Counted from the first letter of the stretch, positions 33,930 through 45,699 are shown. The stretch: 60,000 nucleotides of DNA from Gnetum montanum (GCA_015680685.1 MNCI01022611.1:189112-249111), one strand, 5' to 3'. Translations and numbers: made by a program. Notes: a model not told the origin generated them from the letters alone.

Positions 33930-34411
33930 TCAGCCATTTTACTTTTTTCATTTGAATTAATTTTATCAATCATCAAAGGTTCGCTATAGATGTAGATTTG
34001 ATTTGGTTCTCCTTTCCAAGGTAGCCACATGTGAGAATAATCTGTTGATATGTAACCAGAGAAATTCTTGCTCCAACTTTTACTGAATAAGAGACTACGT
34101 GAATCTGGTATATCTGCCACTTGAATAGTTACTCTACTCCTGATGCGAGGTTCAGAAGCAATTTCCAATAGAACATTTGCTAATTGACCCATAATCTTCA
34201 CTCTACTTTTATCCACTTGAATAATCTTTTTATTTGATTTTTCAAGAATCAAACCAAGTTTCTTACATATAGACAATGGCATTATGGTAGATGTAGCTCC
34301 AAATTCAATCAAACAATTGTGTAAATATTTATCCTTTAATTTCATTATCAAAAGAAAAGGAGGAGCTTCCTTATCATACGAGGTCTTTAATTTTTTATTT
34401 TTATTAGACAC
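33930..34411 (-). pseudogene. Element T: aspartic protease
   Basis: Open from 34411. It reads APPFLLIMKLKDKYLHNCLIEFGATSTIMPLS, so the catalytic loop (usually LIDFGAS) has Glu for Asp. Further on come ADIPDSRSLLFSKSW, GYISTDYSHMWLPWKG and EPNQIYIYSEP, a set typical of protease domains of Tat-type plant elements. It overlaps in another frame the start of the RNase H frame (33969), so a frameshift separates the domains. It would mature the polyprotein; the Asp-to-Glu change makes activity doubtful. Confidence 0.8.
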
Positions 34412-34429
34412 ATAACTTAACTTTGATTC

Positions 34430-35739
34430 TCTAACTCTCCTTTTACTTTTAATGAACTCTAAAGCCTTTCTTTGTTGATATCCTATTTAAAGCAACTGAT
34501 AAAAGCTAATATTGGCCTTGACATGTTTAATGTCTTCAATCAAATCATACTCTCCATCACCAATAAAGCTTGGTTTCTTTATCCATTTATTAAAAGACTG
34601 ATTTGAAGTGCGTTGCTCTACTTGATTATCTTTATCTTTATCCTTATCTCTTCTATTTGGTTCAAAAGCTTTTCTCTTAGTAGATGGATTAGTAATAACA
34701 TTTGGGGGTTTAGAAGTAGTTAGTCTTTCCTTAGATCGAAGATTATATCCATTTTCCTCGTTGTTATTGCATTCTTCATCTGAAGACATATCTTCTTCAA
34801 AACTTGATAGAGAATAAGTATCGCTAGATCCATTGCTAGAAGATTTACTTGCATAATGAACACTAGATAACTCATTATCATATTCAATATCAAGAAAGTT
34901 GGACATAATAAGATCACTTTCATCCTCATCTTCTGCTAACTTAGTTTCTTGATGTTTATGCTTCCTATTTTTCCTTTCTTCCTTGATATTAACTCTTGCC
35001 AAGGCTTTTTCAAGCTTCACTATTTTGTTAGACATATCTCTCATTAATTGTCNNNNNNNNNNNNNNNNNNNNNNNNNNNNNNNNNNNNNNNNNNNNNNNN
35101 NNNNNNNNNNNNNNNNNNNNNNNNNNNNNNNNNNNNNNNNNNNNNNNNNNNNNNNNNNNNNNNNNNNNNNNNNNNNNNNNNNNNNNNNNNNNNNNNNNNN
35201 NNNNNNNNNNNNNNNNNNNNNNNNNNNNNNNNNNNNNNNNNNNNNNNNNNNNNNNNNNNNNNNNNNNNNNNNNNNNNNNNNNNNNNNNNNNNNNNNNNNN
35301 NNNNNNNNNNNNNNNNNNNNNNNNNNNNNNNNNNNNNNNNNNNNNNNNNNNNNNNNNNNNNNNNNNNNNNNNNNNNNNNNNNGTGAATATATTCTTCAGC
35401 TAAATAAGCTTTTCCAGGAATGAAAGGCTCAGGAAAATATTTGTAAACTACCTTAGGAATATCATTGTAGTTTTGAAATCCTAATGGTGTAACTCTTTGC
35501 CAAGGATTTGCCATCCTGTTCCTTTGGATAGTTGAACTCTTAGACTTTCTAGATCTTCTCTTATAAATCGATAAACTAGATATAATGGGTGATCTTCTTG
35601 ATCTTCTAGTTTTCACTCCACTACTTTTTCCCAATTTAAAAACTTTCTTTTGTTCTTCTTCTAATGAAGAATCAGTTTTAGAATCAAGAATATCTTTTGA
35701 AACTTTTGAATTTTCCAAACTATCAATCTTCTTGGTCAT
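34430..35739 (-). pseudogene. Element T: gag (with an assembly gap)
   Basis: The N-terminal frame begins MTKKIDSLENSK at 35739, has a basic stretch (KTRRSRRSP, YKRRSRKSK) and continues NPWQRVTPLGFQ, then FIPGKAYLAEEYIH up to the gap. After the gap, 35044-34487 starts with a coiled-coil-like MSNKIVKLEKALARVN, has acidic Ser-rich text (LSSFEEDMSSDEE) and ends DLIEDIKHVKANISFYQLL, the segment just before protease in plant gypsy elements. No zinc knuckle seen; it may lie in the missing 330 bases. Whether the frame is continuous through the gap cannot be told. Confidence 0.65.
35053..35382. other. Assembly gap, 330 N
   Basis: Undetermined bases inside the gag region of element T. Any reading frame crossing it is unsupported. 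Confidence 1.
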
Positions 35740-35840
35740 GAACTGACAATATTATTTAATTTCTTAAGCCTTTATAGTAACAAAGAAAGGTTGATGTGCA
35801 AAAATTATAAGGCTTATGAACTTAGAGGCTAAATTTTCAG

Positions 35841-35858
35841 CCCTCCTTCTAGCGCCAA
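35841..35858 (-). promoter_or_regulatory. Element T: primer binding site (TGGCGCTAGAAGGAGGG type)
   Basis: On the minus strand TTGGCGCTAGAAGGAGGG follows the proposed LTR end (CACCA at about 35868) by about 10 bases. From memory, TGGCGCTAGAAGGAGGG-like sites follow the LTR in Tat/Grande-type elements. It explains why this LTR copy is longer than the left one: the true LTR end is here, and the left LTR is truncated. Confidence 0.6.
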
Positions 35859-35867
35859 AAGAACTAT

Positions 35868-38800
35868 TGGTGATCGTTTGGGACGAGACTGCCAACGAGT
35901 GTCCTCAAACAGGATTTAGGTGCTTGCTGGTCTTCTAGCAACACCATGGCCCAGATACCTCCAAATAGACTCAGTAGTTAATGTGAGTATGTGTGTGTGT
36001 TGTTGCGGTGTGCGGTTGTGAAAAATGAAATGATTGCATTGCGTGTAAACTATAAATGACTTATCTTAAGGAGATTCAGCCAACTTTGCCAAGCATTGTG
36101 AGTTGTTGAGAGTTCCTATTTTGTTTAATTTCCTAGTCTATGCGGTCCTTATAATTCCTACTTTTAACCAATAAAATTTTGCAAAAACATTTGAGCACAA
36201 CTCTGCGAATCTACTTCTAATTTTCCCCAGAGAAAGAGATAGTTCCACAAGAAAACTAGAAATAGAGTAAGATTCAATGGAAATAGACAAAAAAGAAAGT
36301 AGATTTGTGTTAAGACCTCAAATGTTTAAACAAGGTAAAATGATACGAGTAAACACTTCACAATAAAGCTATCCCAAATTCAATAACTATGAATTATTCA
36401 AACTTCCAAGGCTCAAATAAGCAATTTCCTCAAGAATATCCTACTATGCTACCAAAAAATTGCTGCGTAAACTATCACGTACGAGACTCTATTTTGGCTA
36501 GATAATGGATGTAAATGATTGCATGCAACAGAACCTTCAAATACTTGACAATTTCTGATTGAAATACCACAGAGATTCACTTTAAAGATAAAAGAAGCTA
36601 TTTTGATCCTACCAAAATACCAAATATTTTCTGAACCCTCTTAACTATTGAATCATTCAACGGCTTGACTACATGCAGAGGCTCTCTTAAAAAAATCTCA
36701 ATAGCGGTTCTTATACGTTGTACAATAATAAAATTCACTACTAAAATGCTCTTAAGGCTTTCAAACACAAGCTCTTCTATGGCAAAATTTTAATAGAAAT
36801 TTTCAATCGTGCAACAAGAACAATAAGAGCAATCTAAAAATCCTAAAATTATTTGCCAAGCATGATACTATCTAAAACACTAGCTAAACAATTTAAAAAA
36901 AATAAAAAATAAACATAACTCATAGGACTATGACAAAGAGGCTGAAATGTTTTCTGTAGCAAGTCATCTTACAAGTAATCTTTCACAATGTCTTCTTACA
37001 AATGCTCTTCCCAGAATCAAAGTGAGACCCCCAGTGTGTCTCCAAGTGAGAGCTAGTAGTGTTATGTGATCCCAAAAATGTCCCCTTTCTTCTAACCCTT
37101 GAAGCCTTTTTATAAGGTTCAAAAGGTAGTTAGGTTTCCCAAAATATCTTGGCTAACTTCTCTCCCAAGTAAGGAAGTTATAACTTGCCCAACTAGTTAG
37201 GAGATATTTCTTGCCAATCTAGTTAGGAAGTTATCACTTATACATGAAGTTAGGAGAAAATCATGCTAGCGTTGGCATGTGTAAATATTACAAATATTTT
37301 ATAGGCAACAACCTATATAATAATTTTAAAAAAAAATCCAAGATCTTCATATTATAAGAGCTTCATACAATTGTTATTTTATTTTTATTTTATGATTTTA
37401 ATTAGCCACCATGTATAAAGCCTTAGTAATTGACTTGGGATAATTAAATTAATGCTAGGTCTTTAACAAGGAATCCATACCATTATTGCATGTGAGAAAT
37501 TGTTGAAATTATCTTTTTGCCATCGGACCATATGAAATTGAAATTTTATTTTTGTGACTTCAATTCCATGTGTTCGTGTTTTGTATTTGTCTTCAGCGAT
37601 GATGGTTTCTTCCGAATAAACTGTGACTCTGATTTATTGGCATTGGCTAAAACATCTACTGGTTCTGCTGATTTAGTTGTGCACCTGTCTTGTTGTGTCT
37701 TTGTGTCTCTGCTACCGCACTTAGTGGATTGGTACGGTGATGACGAATGCGTTGGCGTCAGGCATTGCTGCTATTTTTGGTAATTTCTGATTGCAAGTTC
37801 CAGGAGCAAATGACAATTGTGATTTACTTTTCTAATCACCTAAAATCTTTAAAATGAGTTCCTAATAGCAATGTCGTTTCTATTTTCGTCATTGTTGGTG
37901 GAATGAACTTCATCCTTTTCTGCCCATATTGCTCAAGGCACTCCTGGCCGCAGCGGAGCCGCAGGGGCGCAACCACGAAATTCGCTATCAGGCAAAATAG
38001 CGTAGAGGCCGGTAGGGTTTTGTGGCACGTGGAACAGTGTAGAGGCCGGTAGGATTTGGTGGTGCGCTCATGTGACCGCGCCTCAGCCGTACGGCGTGGA
38101 CCTCAGCATAGACAAGAGCTTGCTGATGTAGCGGTAGTGGTGGTCATCGCTGCTCGTGACCTGCTGCCGGGGATTCTGCGGATTCAGACCTCCGTCGACG
38201 AGTGCCAAGATGTTGGGAAAGCATTTTCAGACACCGATGCCCTCACTGCCCCCATTGCTAGGGTTTCTACAGGCACGAAGGAAATTTTTTGGTGAGCAGG
38301 TCACAGATATTGAAGCCTTGCTCCATTCCATAGGTGAAGCATCGAACATCCTGAATATGCACAGAATCCCTGACGTGGCCGTGCAAGAAGAAGACGAGGA
38401 CGACGAAGATGATAGAGACGTTAGTTACAATTACTGTTCCAGTTTTTTTACCTCTATGTTCTTACATTAATTTCCTATTTAATCAGTGCAGATATAAACT
38501 TGATGGCCGTGTGGCAGTCTTCTGAGCATGGAATTCTATTACAGCCACGAAATTTTAGATGATTCACAGGAGAAATAACTTTACCCTGCACCGGACTGCC
38601 AAATTTGCATTGCTGCAGAGATATGCTTTCTCGAAATGAAATGGATACAAAACCAATTTTACTTGAGATGCTCTTTGATTTGCTACATATTCATATCCTA
38701 TAAATGATGCATATAAAAATTGGACTTCCTCCATAATCCCGCTAGACTTTGGTTATGGAAAGTAGGCATTGAGATTATCAGGATATTCATCCATAAAGTA

Positions 38801-39036
38801 CAGTGTATCATAATATATTTATATATATATATTGCTGCCCTGTGAAATGCAATGCTCAGAGATTTATAAGCTTACTATAGGAATGGTGCTCCTATATTCT
38901 TTTTCTTAGATTAAAAGAATGTTGTTGTTAACTTATTCTTTTCCTCTCAAACTGAAATTTTTGCCACTTCTCCAAAAACTCTTAACCAATTTTATCATGC
39001 CAACCTGTTCCATGAAATGGCCAAAATGTGCCAACA
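35868..39036 (-). repeat. Element T: 5' LTR, about 3.2 kb
   Basis: TGGTGATCG at the left edge and CCAACA at 39036. The part 36634-39036 repeats at 26931-29334; the last 760 bases before the PBS are unique to this copy. It also has a 22-24-base local duplication near 37180-37200 (GTTATAACTTGCCCAACTAG) not present in the other LTR. Target-site duplications cannot be tested because the opposite end is deleted. Confidence 0.7.
37517..38560 (+). pseudogene. Exon-like cassette, antisense, inside the 5' LTR of T
   Basis: CpG-richer than its surroundings. An exon-like block (37599-37779) lies between TTTGTATTTGTCTTCAG and G-GTAATTT, like 3' and 5' splice sites, and encodes DDGFFRINCDSDLLALAK and onward without a stop. 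A second block (about 37990-38430) reads ARDLLPGILRIQTSVDEC, DVGKAFSDTDALTAPIARVS, then after a one-base shift at a T6 run FGEQVTDIEALLHSIGEAS, NILNMHRIPDVAVQ and an acidic end (EEDEDDEDD). A further acceptor-like TTAATCAGTGCAG ends near 38491. I do not recognise the protein. Probably a captured host gene piece; carried by both LTRs. Confidence 0.5.
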
Positions 39037-39165
39037 TTAACAATGGTGTAAAATAAAATTTAGAAAAGATTAATAACATGAAAACAAGAAGATGCAAAAC
39101 AAAGAATGTATAAAACACAAAATTGTAAAACAAAAAGATGAAAAACTGAAGAGTTGCTTATATGG
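39037..39165 (-). other. Pol-to-LTR spacer of copy B, inner part
   Basis: Resumes with ACAATGGTGTAAAATAAAA, matching H near 10517 and E near 24301. Ends at the Pol tail. The Pol stop TAA of sister copies is TAT here, so B's frame runs on into the spacer. Confidence 0.65.
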
Positions 39166-40450
39166 ATAGCATGGATGGCCATCTCTCCCATAACTAAGTT
39201 GAAAGAAGGATATCCAAAATATGGAGCATGGTTGTCCATCCAATGGGGCATTTGTTGTATTAGCTAGCTTATGCTCATGGAAAGGTTTTATTTGTTGGAT
39301 GTTGACTAGCTATTTCTTTTCTGGGCTCTCAGGTTTGTAGATTATCATGGCTCTAGAAGGAAAGGTTTTGTAAATGATGTAAGGTCCTTCCCACAATGTT
39401 TGGAACTTAGTTTGTTAAGGTATGTGTGTGGGATTTCAATTATGAACCTTATCTCCTGGTTGAAATTTAACTTTTTTGATTTTAAGGTCATGGCACTTTT
39501 TGTTGTAGGCATTGTGCAACTTGGTAGATGATAGGGCCACCAATCGATTTTCATCTAGCAAGTTGAGATTCATTAATATTTCTTTTTGTGCTAGACTCAA
39601 GTCACAGTCAAGGTCACAAGCTGTTGAAAGTGTATAGAGCTCAAATTAAATAGGAAGTGTTGGTAATTTTCCATACACAAGCTCATAGGGAGAATAGCTT
39701 ATAGGAAGTTTCCATGTTTTGCGGTAAGCCCAAAGGGCATCATTGAGTTTTGTGCTCTAGTCTTTCCTATATTTGCTAACAGTTCTTGTTAGAATCCTTG
39801 TGATTTCCCTATTGGTAACCTCAGCTTGATCATTGGCTTGGGGGGGGTGGTATGATGTTGTGAGTTTTGTTCAACCCCCACGTGTTGCATAAGCTTCCGA
39901 AAAGTAGTGCCTATAAAGTGAGTTTCATTATCAAAAATTAATGCACATGGCATAACAAACTTGTTTACAACATTTTTTTGTATAAACCAAGTAGCAGTAG
40001 AAGATGTACAATCGATGAAAGCTACTACTTTTGCTCATTTCGTATAATAGTCAACCATGACTATGATGTACACTTTTCCATTTGACATGGGCATTATGGA
40101 ACCCATGTAGTTAATGTTGTAGATGTCGAAGGGTTCTAGTGGTTGAATCCATTATTGAGGTCCCTCCATTCGAGCTATCATTCCACCATGTTGTTGGCAT
40201 CGTTCACAAGAGCAAACAAAGTGTTGAGTATCCTTGAAGATTTTTGGCCAATAGTACCCTGCCATTAGGATTTTAATGGTTGTGCATCTCCTAGCATAGT
40301 GGCCAACACAAGGACCTTCATGAGCATCTTGAAGAATGCATAGTTGATGAACATCAGGGAAACACCAAAAAATTAGGCCATTGGCACACACCTTGTAGAG
40401 GTGTCCATTAATCTCCATGAAGTGTTTTACCTGGTGAAGAAACTGCTATT
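39166..40450 (-). pseudogene. Copy B: integrase and Pol tail
   Basis: Frame 40418-40152 holds the zinc-binding part with all residues visible: CILQDAHEGPCVGHYARR, KILMAGYYWPKIF and CSCERCQQHGG. The core follows in broken frames (40150-39770), with TKW-, DNETHF- and PQANDQAE-like motifs, then DALWAYRKTWKLPI- and LVYGKLP-like blocks near 39750-39640, the C-terminal KFHDLKI and PFHEH-like end, and the family tail (DNHAPYF region). Motifs match the Athila type. Several stops. Confidence 0.75.
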
Positions 40451-40689
40451 TCTTCTAGTGGTCCAACCCTTGTGGCATCTCCTAAGTGAAAAGATAGGTG
40501 AGAATGCCATCATACCAATTAGGTTCATTGGAAAATTATTTAGTTATAGCTCTAGCAAAGAGTTCATCAGCAAACATATCATATAGTGGGTTTTCTTCTT
40601 TCTTTTCATCCCATCATAATTGAGATAAGTGATTAGCGACCACATTCTTAGTGGCCTTTTGATCTACCATTGTAAGATTGAATTCCTAC

Positions 40690-41010
40690 AAGTTCACCAA
40701 TCATCGTATGGCATGGGGGCTCACCATTAGCATGTTCATTAAGAAGCAGATGGCATTATGGTCCATGTGCACAAACACCTTGTATCCAAGCACATAATGC
40801 CTGAAATTCTCTAGAGCAAACATCATTGCCATCAATTCTTTTTCTATAGTGGTGTAGTTAAGTTGTGCACCCATAATGCTTTGACTAGTGTAGTGGATGT
40901 AGTATAGACGTTTCTTATCATTCATCTGTATAAGCATGGCTCCCAAGGCATAATTTGATGCATTCAGCATGATGTGAAATGATCTAGACCAGTTAGGTGC
41001 TTGTAGGATT
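40690..41010 (-). pseudogene. Copy B: RNase H
   Basis: Frame 40970-40701: MLNASNYALGAMLIQ, where the first catalytic Asp is Asn (G-to-A change), then YYIHYTSQSI, LNYTTIEKELMAMMFALENFRHYVLG with the catalytic Glu, and KVFVHMDHNAICFLMN with the next Asp. The region to the left continues with decayed text toward integrase. Otherwise the best preserved domain of copy B. Confidence 0.8.
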
Positions 41011-42000
41011 AGGGTTTCTACAAGTTTCTCTTTTAGCTATTCAAATTCTTTTTCACATTTCATAGTTTAGAAAAATGGAGCATCTTTCCTTGTTAGTTTC
41101 ACCAATGGCTTTGTGATCATAGAGAAATTCTCTATGAATTGCCAGTAGTAGCCAATATGTCTAAGGAATGATCAAACATCTTTGATAATTTTTGGTTGAT
41201 GGGTTATTTCTTGGATGACCCTTATTTTTTCGGAGTCAACCTCAATTTTTGCTTGTGATATTCTATGCTCCATTACAATGCCTTGTTGGACCATTAGATG
41301 ATCCTTTTCCTAGTTGAGCCTAAGGTTTGTCTTGACACATTATTTTAGTGCTTGCTCAAGGTGGTTCAGAGCTTGCTCAAATGTAGCTTCATAAGTGGAT
41401 AAGTCATCTATGAAGACTTCCATACCACTACCAATTTTCTATTGAAAAATGCTTAGAACAAAGTGTTGGAATGTAGCATGAGCATTATACAAACCAAAAG
41501 GCATCTTGCAATATGCAAAAGTCTCCTAGGGACTTGTGAATGTTGTTTTGACCTGGTTCTATGGTGCAATTTGAATTTGGTTATAGCCACTATAACCATT
41601 TAGAAAACTATAGTAGTAATGCTTAGATATTGTGTTTAACACTTGATCAACAAATGGAAATGGAAAATGGTCCTTTAATGTTGCCATATTCAGTAGCTAA
41701 AAATCGATGCAAACCCACCACTTGCCATCTTTCTCTAGCACAATAATGAGTGGACTAACCCACTTACTATCTGTAATGGGATAAATGAACCCCACCTTGA
41801 GGAGTTGTCTAATTGTTTCTTTGATGATCTACTTTAGTTTGGGATTCAATTGCCTCTGTCGTTGTCTCTTTCACTTCATGGCCAGATCAGTGTAGATGCA
41901 ATGCTAGCATATCCTAGGATCAATCCTTGTGAGTTTAGGATATGACCAAGCAAAAGCTACTAATCATTTTTAAACCATATTCAACAACATATTTTTCTAT
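41010..42000 (-). pseudogene. Copy B: reverse transcriptase
   Basis: On the minus strand: a block corresponding to WVSPLIIVLEKDGKWW near 41750, PFPFVDQVL near 41650, FLNGYSGYNQIQI near 41590, MPFGLYNAHATFQH near 41490, the catalytic box MEVFIDDLSTYE near 41410, LNHLEQALK, then the connection KIRVIQEITHQPK, FLRHIGYYWQFIENFS and KPLVKLTRKDAPF near 41200-41060. Only scattered stops. Confidence 0.75.
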
Positions 42001-42329
42001 TCTTGAGTAAGATTTGCATTGATTATGACTAGCCTTCCATTTTTTAAGAACACATATTTCATGGTAGTTGGTAGCATTTTTAGTTTAAAGGGTTCCTATC
42101 TAAAATTTTTAGGAATTTCCAACTCTCCCCAATAGGTATCATTACTTGCATCATCAGAGAGTTGGTGATGAACTTACTCTAGTTCATCCATGCCTATGAC
42201 ATATGTGCATGTCAGGCTCTTAGTTAGTTTCATGCAAAGTGTGTTGCTTTCAGAATTAGTAATCAGCTACTAGGTATCCTCCTATTTTGTAGCTATTGCA
42301 TATAGACACCTTTGAATTTCTACTTTTGG

Positions 42330-42850
42330 TGCACATTGCTTGCATGTAGAGATAGATGGTTATTTCATTGCCCAAATTTTCTACACAAAATTGCACCTTG
42401 TATCATTGTACATGATGCATGGAATACACTTCTTCTCAATCTTTCTAAATGCATTTTCTTTACATATTTCTAGGAAAAGATCCTTGATGTCAATTCTTGC
42501 ATCAATGGTGCTAAGCCATGCCCTTCTCATGATGATTGGAAAGTCCCCTTTGTATTTTTCTACCTTGATTACTAGGAAATCAACAGGATAAGACCACCCA
42601 TAGATAGTGGTCAAAATGTCTTCTACTAGTCCCAATGGAACAGTGATGGACTAGTCTACCAATTCTAATCTGATATTGCTCTTTTTTAAAGGAGGTAGGT
42701 TCTATGCAGTATACATATCATGAAAAATCAGGTTGATACTAGAACTTGAGTCAAGAAGAGCTTTGCACAATTCATTCCTAGCAATTTGCAAATAAATCAA
42801 AGGATTTTTAGGATATGCTAACTTCCTAGGAAGGTTTCCAGCATGGATCC
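42330..42850 (-). pseudogene. Copy B: aspartic protease
   Basis: Near 42760-42730, CKALLDSSSSINLIFHDMY keeps the catalytic Asp-Ser; later LRLELVD-like text, then frame 42635-42381 with GLVEDILTTIYGWSYPVDFLVI, YKGDFPIIMRRAWLSTIDA and CKENAFRKIEKKCIPC. A stop in the TA-stop-NLPPL segment separates the parts. Compare C (45854-46258), which has no stop in the same stretch. Confidence 0.75.
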
Positions 42851-42999
42851 AATCAAATACAGTGTGAGTAAGCATCACAATATAGATCCTAGGTATTGTT
42901 TGGTTGAAGGGGATTTGAAGGTATTTGAGACAAAGGAAGATAGAGGAATAGGATGGTCAACCATAGGTGTATTTGAGGGTTTAGGTGGACTACATGGTT

Positions 43000-44900
43000 G
43001 TATGAAAAGTCTTTTCTTTGATTGAGTATTTGAACCATTTGATTGATGAACTAGTTATAGATTAACAGTCCTAGTAGTGTTGTGTTATTATGGTTGAGCT
43101 AGTAGTTTACCCTACATAGATGGAGTAGGTGGTAGTTGTGCGGATAGAAGAGGAAGATGCATACGAATAGGAGGAGGATAAGGGTAAGAGGTGGTATCCC
43201 TTGTTGCATGTGGAGAATGCGTTCGGTAATTATTAGGAGGGTAGTAGTGAGGTTGAAAAGTAGAAACATGACTGGAGAAGTCACATGGAGATACGGGTTG
43301 CTAAACATAATACCCATATGGATCACATTGTCTGTAAGGGTATTGCTGCCTTAGTGGTGCTAGCACCCATGATTGTGGTTGTTGCCATTGTTAATACTAC
43401 TTATATGCTTGTAGTGGATTTTCACTTGAATAATATTGTTGTTGTTGGTGGAATTGCCTAAAATTACCTTGAGGATAAGGTAATCTTCTAGATATTTGCC
43501 TTTGTGTTAGTTGTGGATTTAAAGCATACACCCTAGACTCCTGTAAGTGTGACACTATGGGGCAACATCCCTTAAGATGTTCATACTAGTAGATGCCACA
43601 TCCACCATCATCATCTAATTCACTTTCCACAACTTCTTTTATTGCAACAATTTTGCCCTTACCTCTTTAATAGGCATGTTCAACTTCCTTGTGCATCTTA
43701 CACTCACAATCACTACCTTGTTCTTTGGACTCTTTAGCAATTTTTAGGATAGCTTGAAATCTACTATCTATGGAGTCCCATAACTAATCAACCTTGGTTG
43801 TAATTTCACATTAAAATTTTTGGAGTGGCAAGGCTTTCCTATTCATCACCTCATTAGGTATGGATTCTTCCTCAGCATCACAAAATTGAACCTCCCTCTT
43901 ACGAATGGAAGGATCACAATTATACTCTTTCGTACTTTCTCTTTTTCTTAATTCATCTTCCTCTTTTTCTACCTACTTAATTAGTCTTTGTATTTGATGG
44001 GCACTTTTTTCTAACAATCACCCTTGGGCATAGATGCCAAGGGTTCTTCTCATTTCTGATCGAAGCCTGTCTATAATTTGAAAATGTTGATCCAATTGAG
44101 AATAACCATGGCTAGGACATTTGTGCATTAAGGAGTAGTATCAGTCAATGGCAACATCTAAGAGTTCATGTGTTCTCTGTTTTTGTTCTTGGATTTGCCT
44201 TCTCAAGTTGGACACTCTGGAGTATGTTTGATATTTATCATTAAACAATTCAAGCATGATACTCCATCATCTGATAGATTTTGGTTCTAAGGACTGATAC
44301 CAATTCTCTACTTCTTTAATGAGTGTCCTTGGAAATAACTTTAGTTTTTTCCACTCATTCTTTATGTTCTACAAGGCACATGCATCTTGAAAATCTTGGA
44401 GATGATTTTGTGGATCTAAGTTATATCCCCCTTCGAATTGAGGAATATTATTCATGTTTAGCCTTTTGATTTGACTATCTTTTAAGTGCCTTGTTGGAAT
44501 TCATACTACCTTTGCAATTTTAGCATACTTCAGGTAGTAAGCAAAGGCTCATTGAGGCCATGATTAGGGTGCCTACGATGCCCTCTACTACCCCTTCATT
44601 CATGATGATGTGCCTTACTTGAATGCTAGCACCCTTGATCTTGCCATGCCCAATGGTCCCTTTGATCATTTCGGTCTTGTTGGTTGTTTTGGTCACCTCC
44701 ATCATGGTCAAAGCCAGCAGAAGAAGAAATAGATGATGATAAAGGTGAAGACGAAGGAGGACTAGCATCATTATGATGCCTGCTACCTCCTCTTTGGTGA
44801 TCATGATCATTATCATGATCTTGTTTGTTGTTTGCATCTTTGCATTGACTTGCCTCTTTGGATCCTTCTTTGTCATTAGATCCATTCCTACTCATGAATG
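43000..44900 (-). pseudogene. Copy B: gag
   Basis: From right to left (N to C): a Ser/Asp/His-rich N-terminal part (44885-44520), the Gag core near 44430-43990 (YNLDPQNHLQDF-, W-x-KLKLFPRTLI- and SLEPKSIR-like motifs visible in the reversed strand), a Glu/Lys-rich stretch near 43960, a zinc-knuckle remnant near 43590 and a Tyr/Pro/Gln-rich region near 43430-43100. The N-terminus is joined to copy C's RT at about 44900, so the true start is missing. Confidence 0.6.
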
Positions 44901-45150
44901 TTATTTTGGCTTGATCCTTTGGCAAAATTTGGATTTGATTATAGCCACTATAATAATCTAAGAAAATATTATAATAATACTCAAATATAGTGTCCAACAC
45001 TTGGTTCACAAATAGCAATGGAAAATGATCTTTAAATGATGCCAAATTCAACAGCATAAAGTCAATGTAGAGCCATTGCTTACCACCTTTCTTTGACACA
45101 ATTATGAGTGGGCTAACCCACTCACTATCCATGATGGGATAGATGAACCC
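44890..45150 (-). pseudogene. Copy C: reverse transcriptase, truncated and fused to copy B's gag
   Basis: Frame 45132-44626 (168 codons) begins SEWVSPLIIVSKKGGKQWLY, then KDHFPLLFVNQVLD, YYNIFLDYYSGYNQIQILP and DQAKITFM, a good RT N-terminal half. After about 44900 it passes without a stop into SRNGSNDKEGSKEASQCKD, the N-terminal Gag text of copy B. The catalytic DD box and everything after it is absent. The junction shows that a deletion removed C's 3' half together with B's 5' end. Confidence 0.8.
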
Positions 45151-45699
45151 TACCTTGAGGATTTATTCTATATTCCCTTTGACAATCTATTTCAACTTGG
45201 AGTTCAGCCATCTCTACGATTGCCTTCTTGGCTTTATGGCTAGGTCGGTGTAGATATGATGCTGGCATATCCTTCAATCGGTTCTAGTCAACTCAAGATA
45301 TGACCAAGTAAAAGTTGTTGGCCATTTTTTGATCATCTTCAATAGCTTATCTTTTTTTTTTAGAAACAAGATTTGCATTGATTATAATTGGCTTGCCATT
45401 GTTTAAAAATGCATACTTTGTGTCAGGTGGAAGAGTTTTTAACTGTAGAGGCTCTTGCTTGAAATTATCAAAGATTTCCAACTTTTCCTAATAGGTATCA
45501 TCATCTTCATCATCAGAGAGTTGGTGATGAACTTGCTCAAGTTCATCCATGCCCTTGACATAGGCACATGTTAGGCTCTTAGTAGGTTCCACGCATAGTG
45601 TGTTGCTAACAAAGTCAACTATCAACCATTGGGTGCCCTCCTATTTTGTGGCTACTATGTACAAGCACCTTTGTATATTTGTTTCATGTGCACACTAAT

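Larger units (their letters stand above)
26931..39036 (-). mobile_element. Element T: Tat-like Ty3/gypsy retrotransposon, about 12.1 kb, nested in copy B
   Basis: Order on the minus strand: 5' LTR (39036 down to about 35868), PBS, gag, PR, archaeal-type RNase H, RT, RNase H, integrase, an extra ORF, PPT, 3' LTR (29334 down to about 26931, truncated). The two LTRs are clearly the same sequence; in one 340-base stretch (27001 onward against 36705 onward) I count about 20 differences, roughly 6 percent. Frames have few stops compared with all other elements here, so T is the youngest insertion. An assembly gap (35053-35382) lies in gag. The diagnostic feature is the second RNase H. Confidence 0.85.

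Noticed and set aside
34983-35423. Long plus-strand frames across 35053-35382
   Set aside because: They owe their length to undetermined bases.
36600-36631. A PBS for T in TTTGGTATTTTGGTAGGATC (reverse strand, about 36606-36625)
   Set aside because: It resembles no tRNA end I know, whereas the site at 35841-35858 does match a known PBS style.
26931-39036. Left edge of T's LTRs at 26931/36632 as the true LTR terminus
   Set aside because: No TG at 26931, no target-site duplication, and no PBS next to 36632. A good PBS lies at 35841-35858, so the right LTR continues to about 35868 and the left one is truncated.
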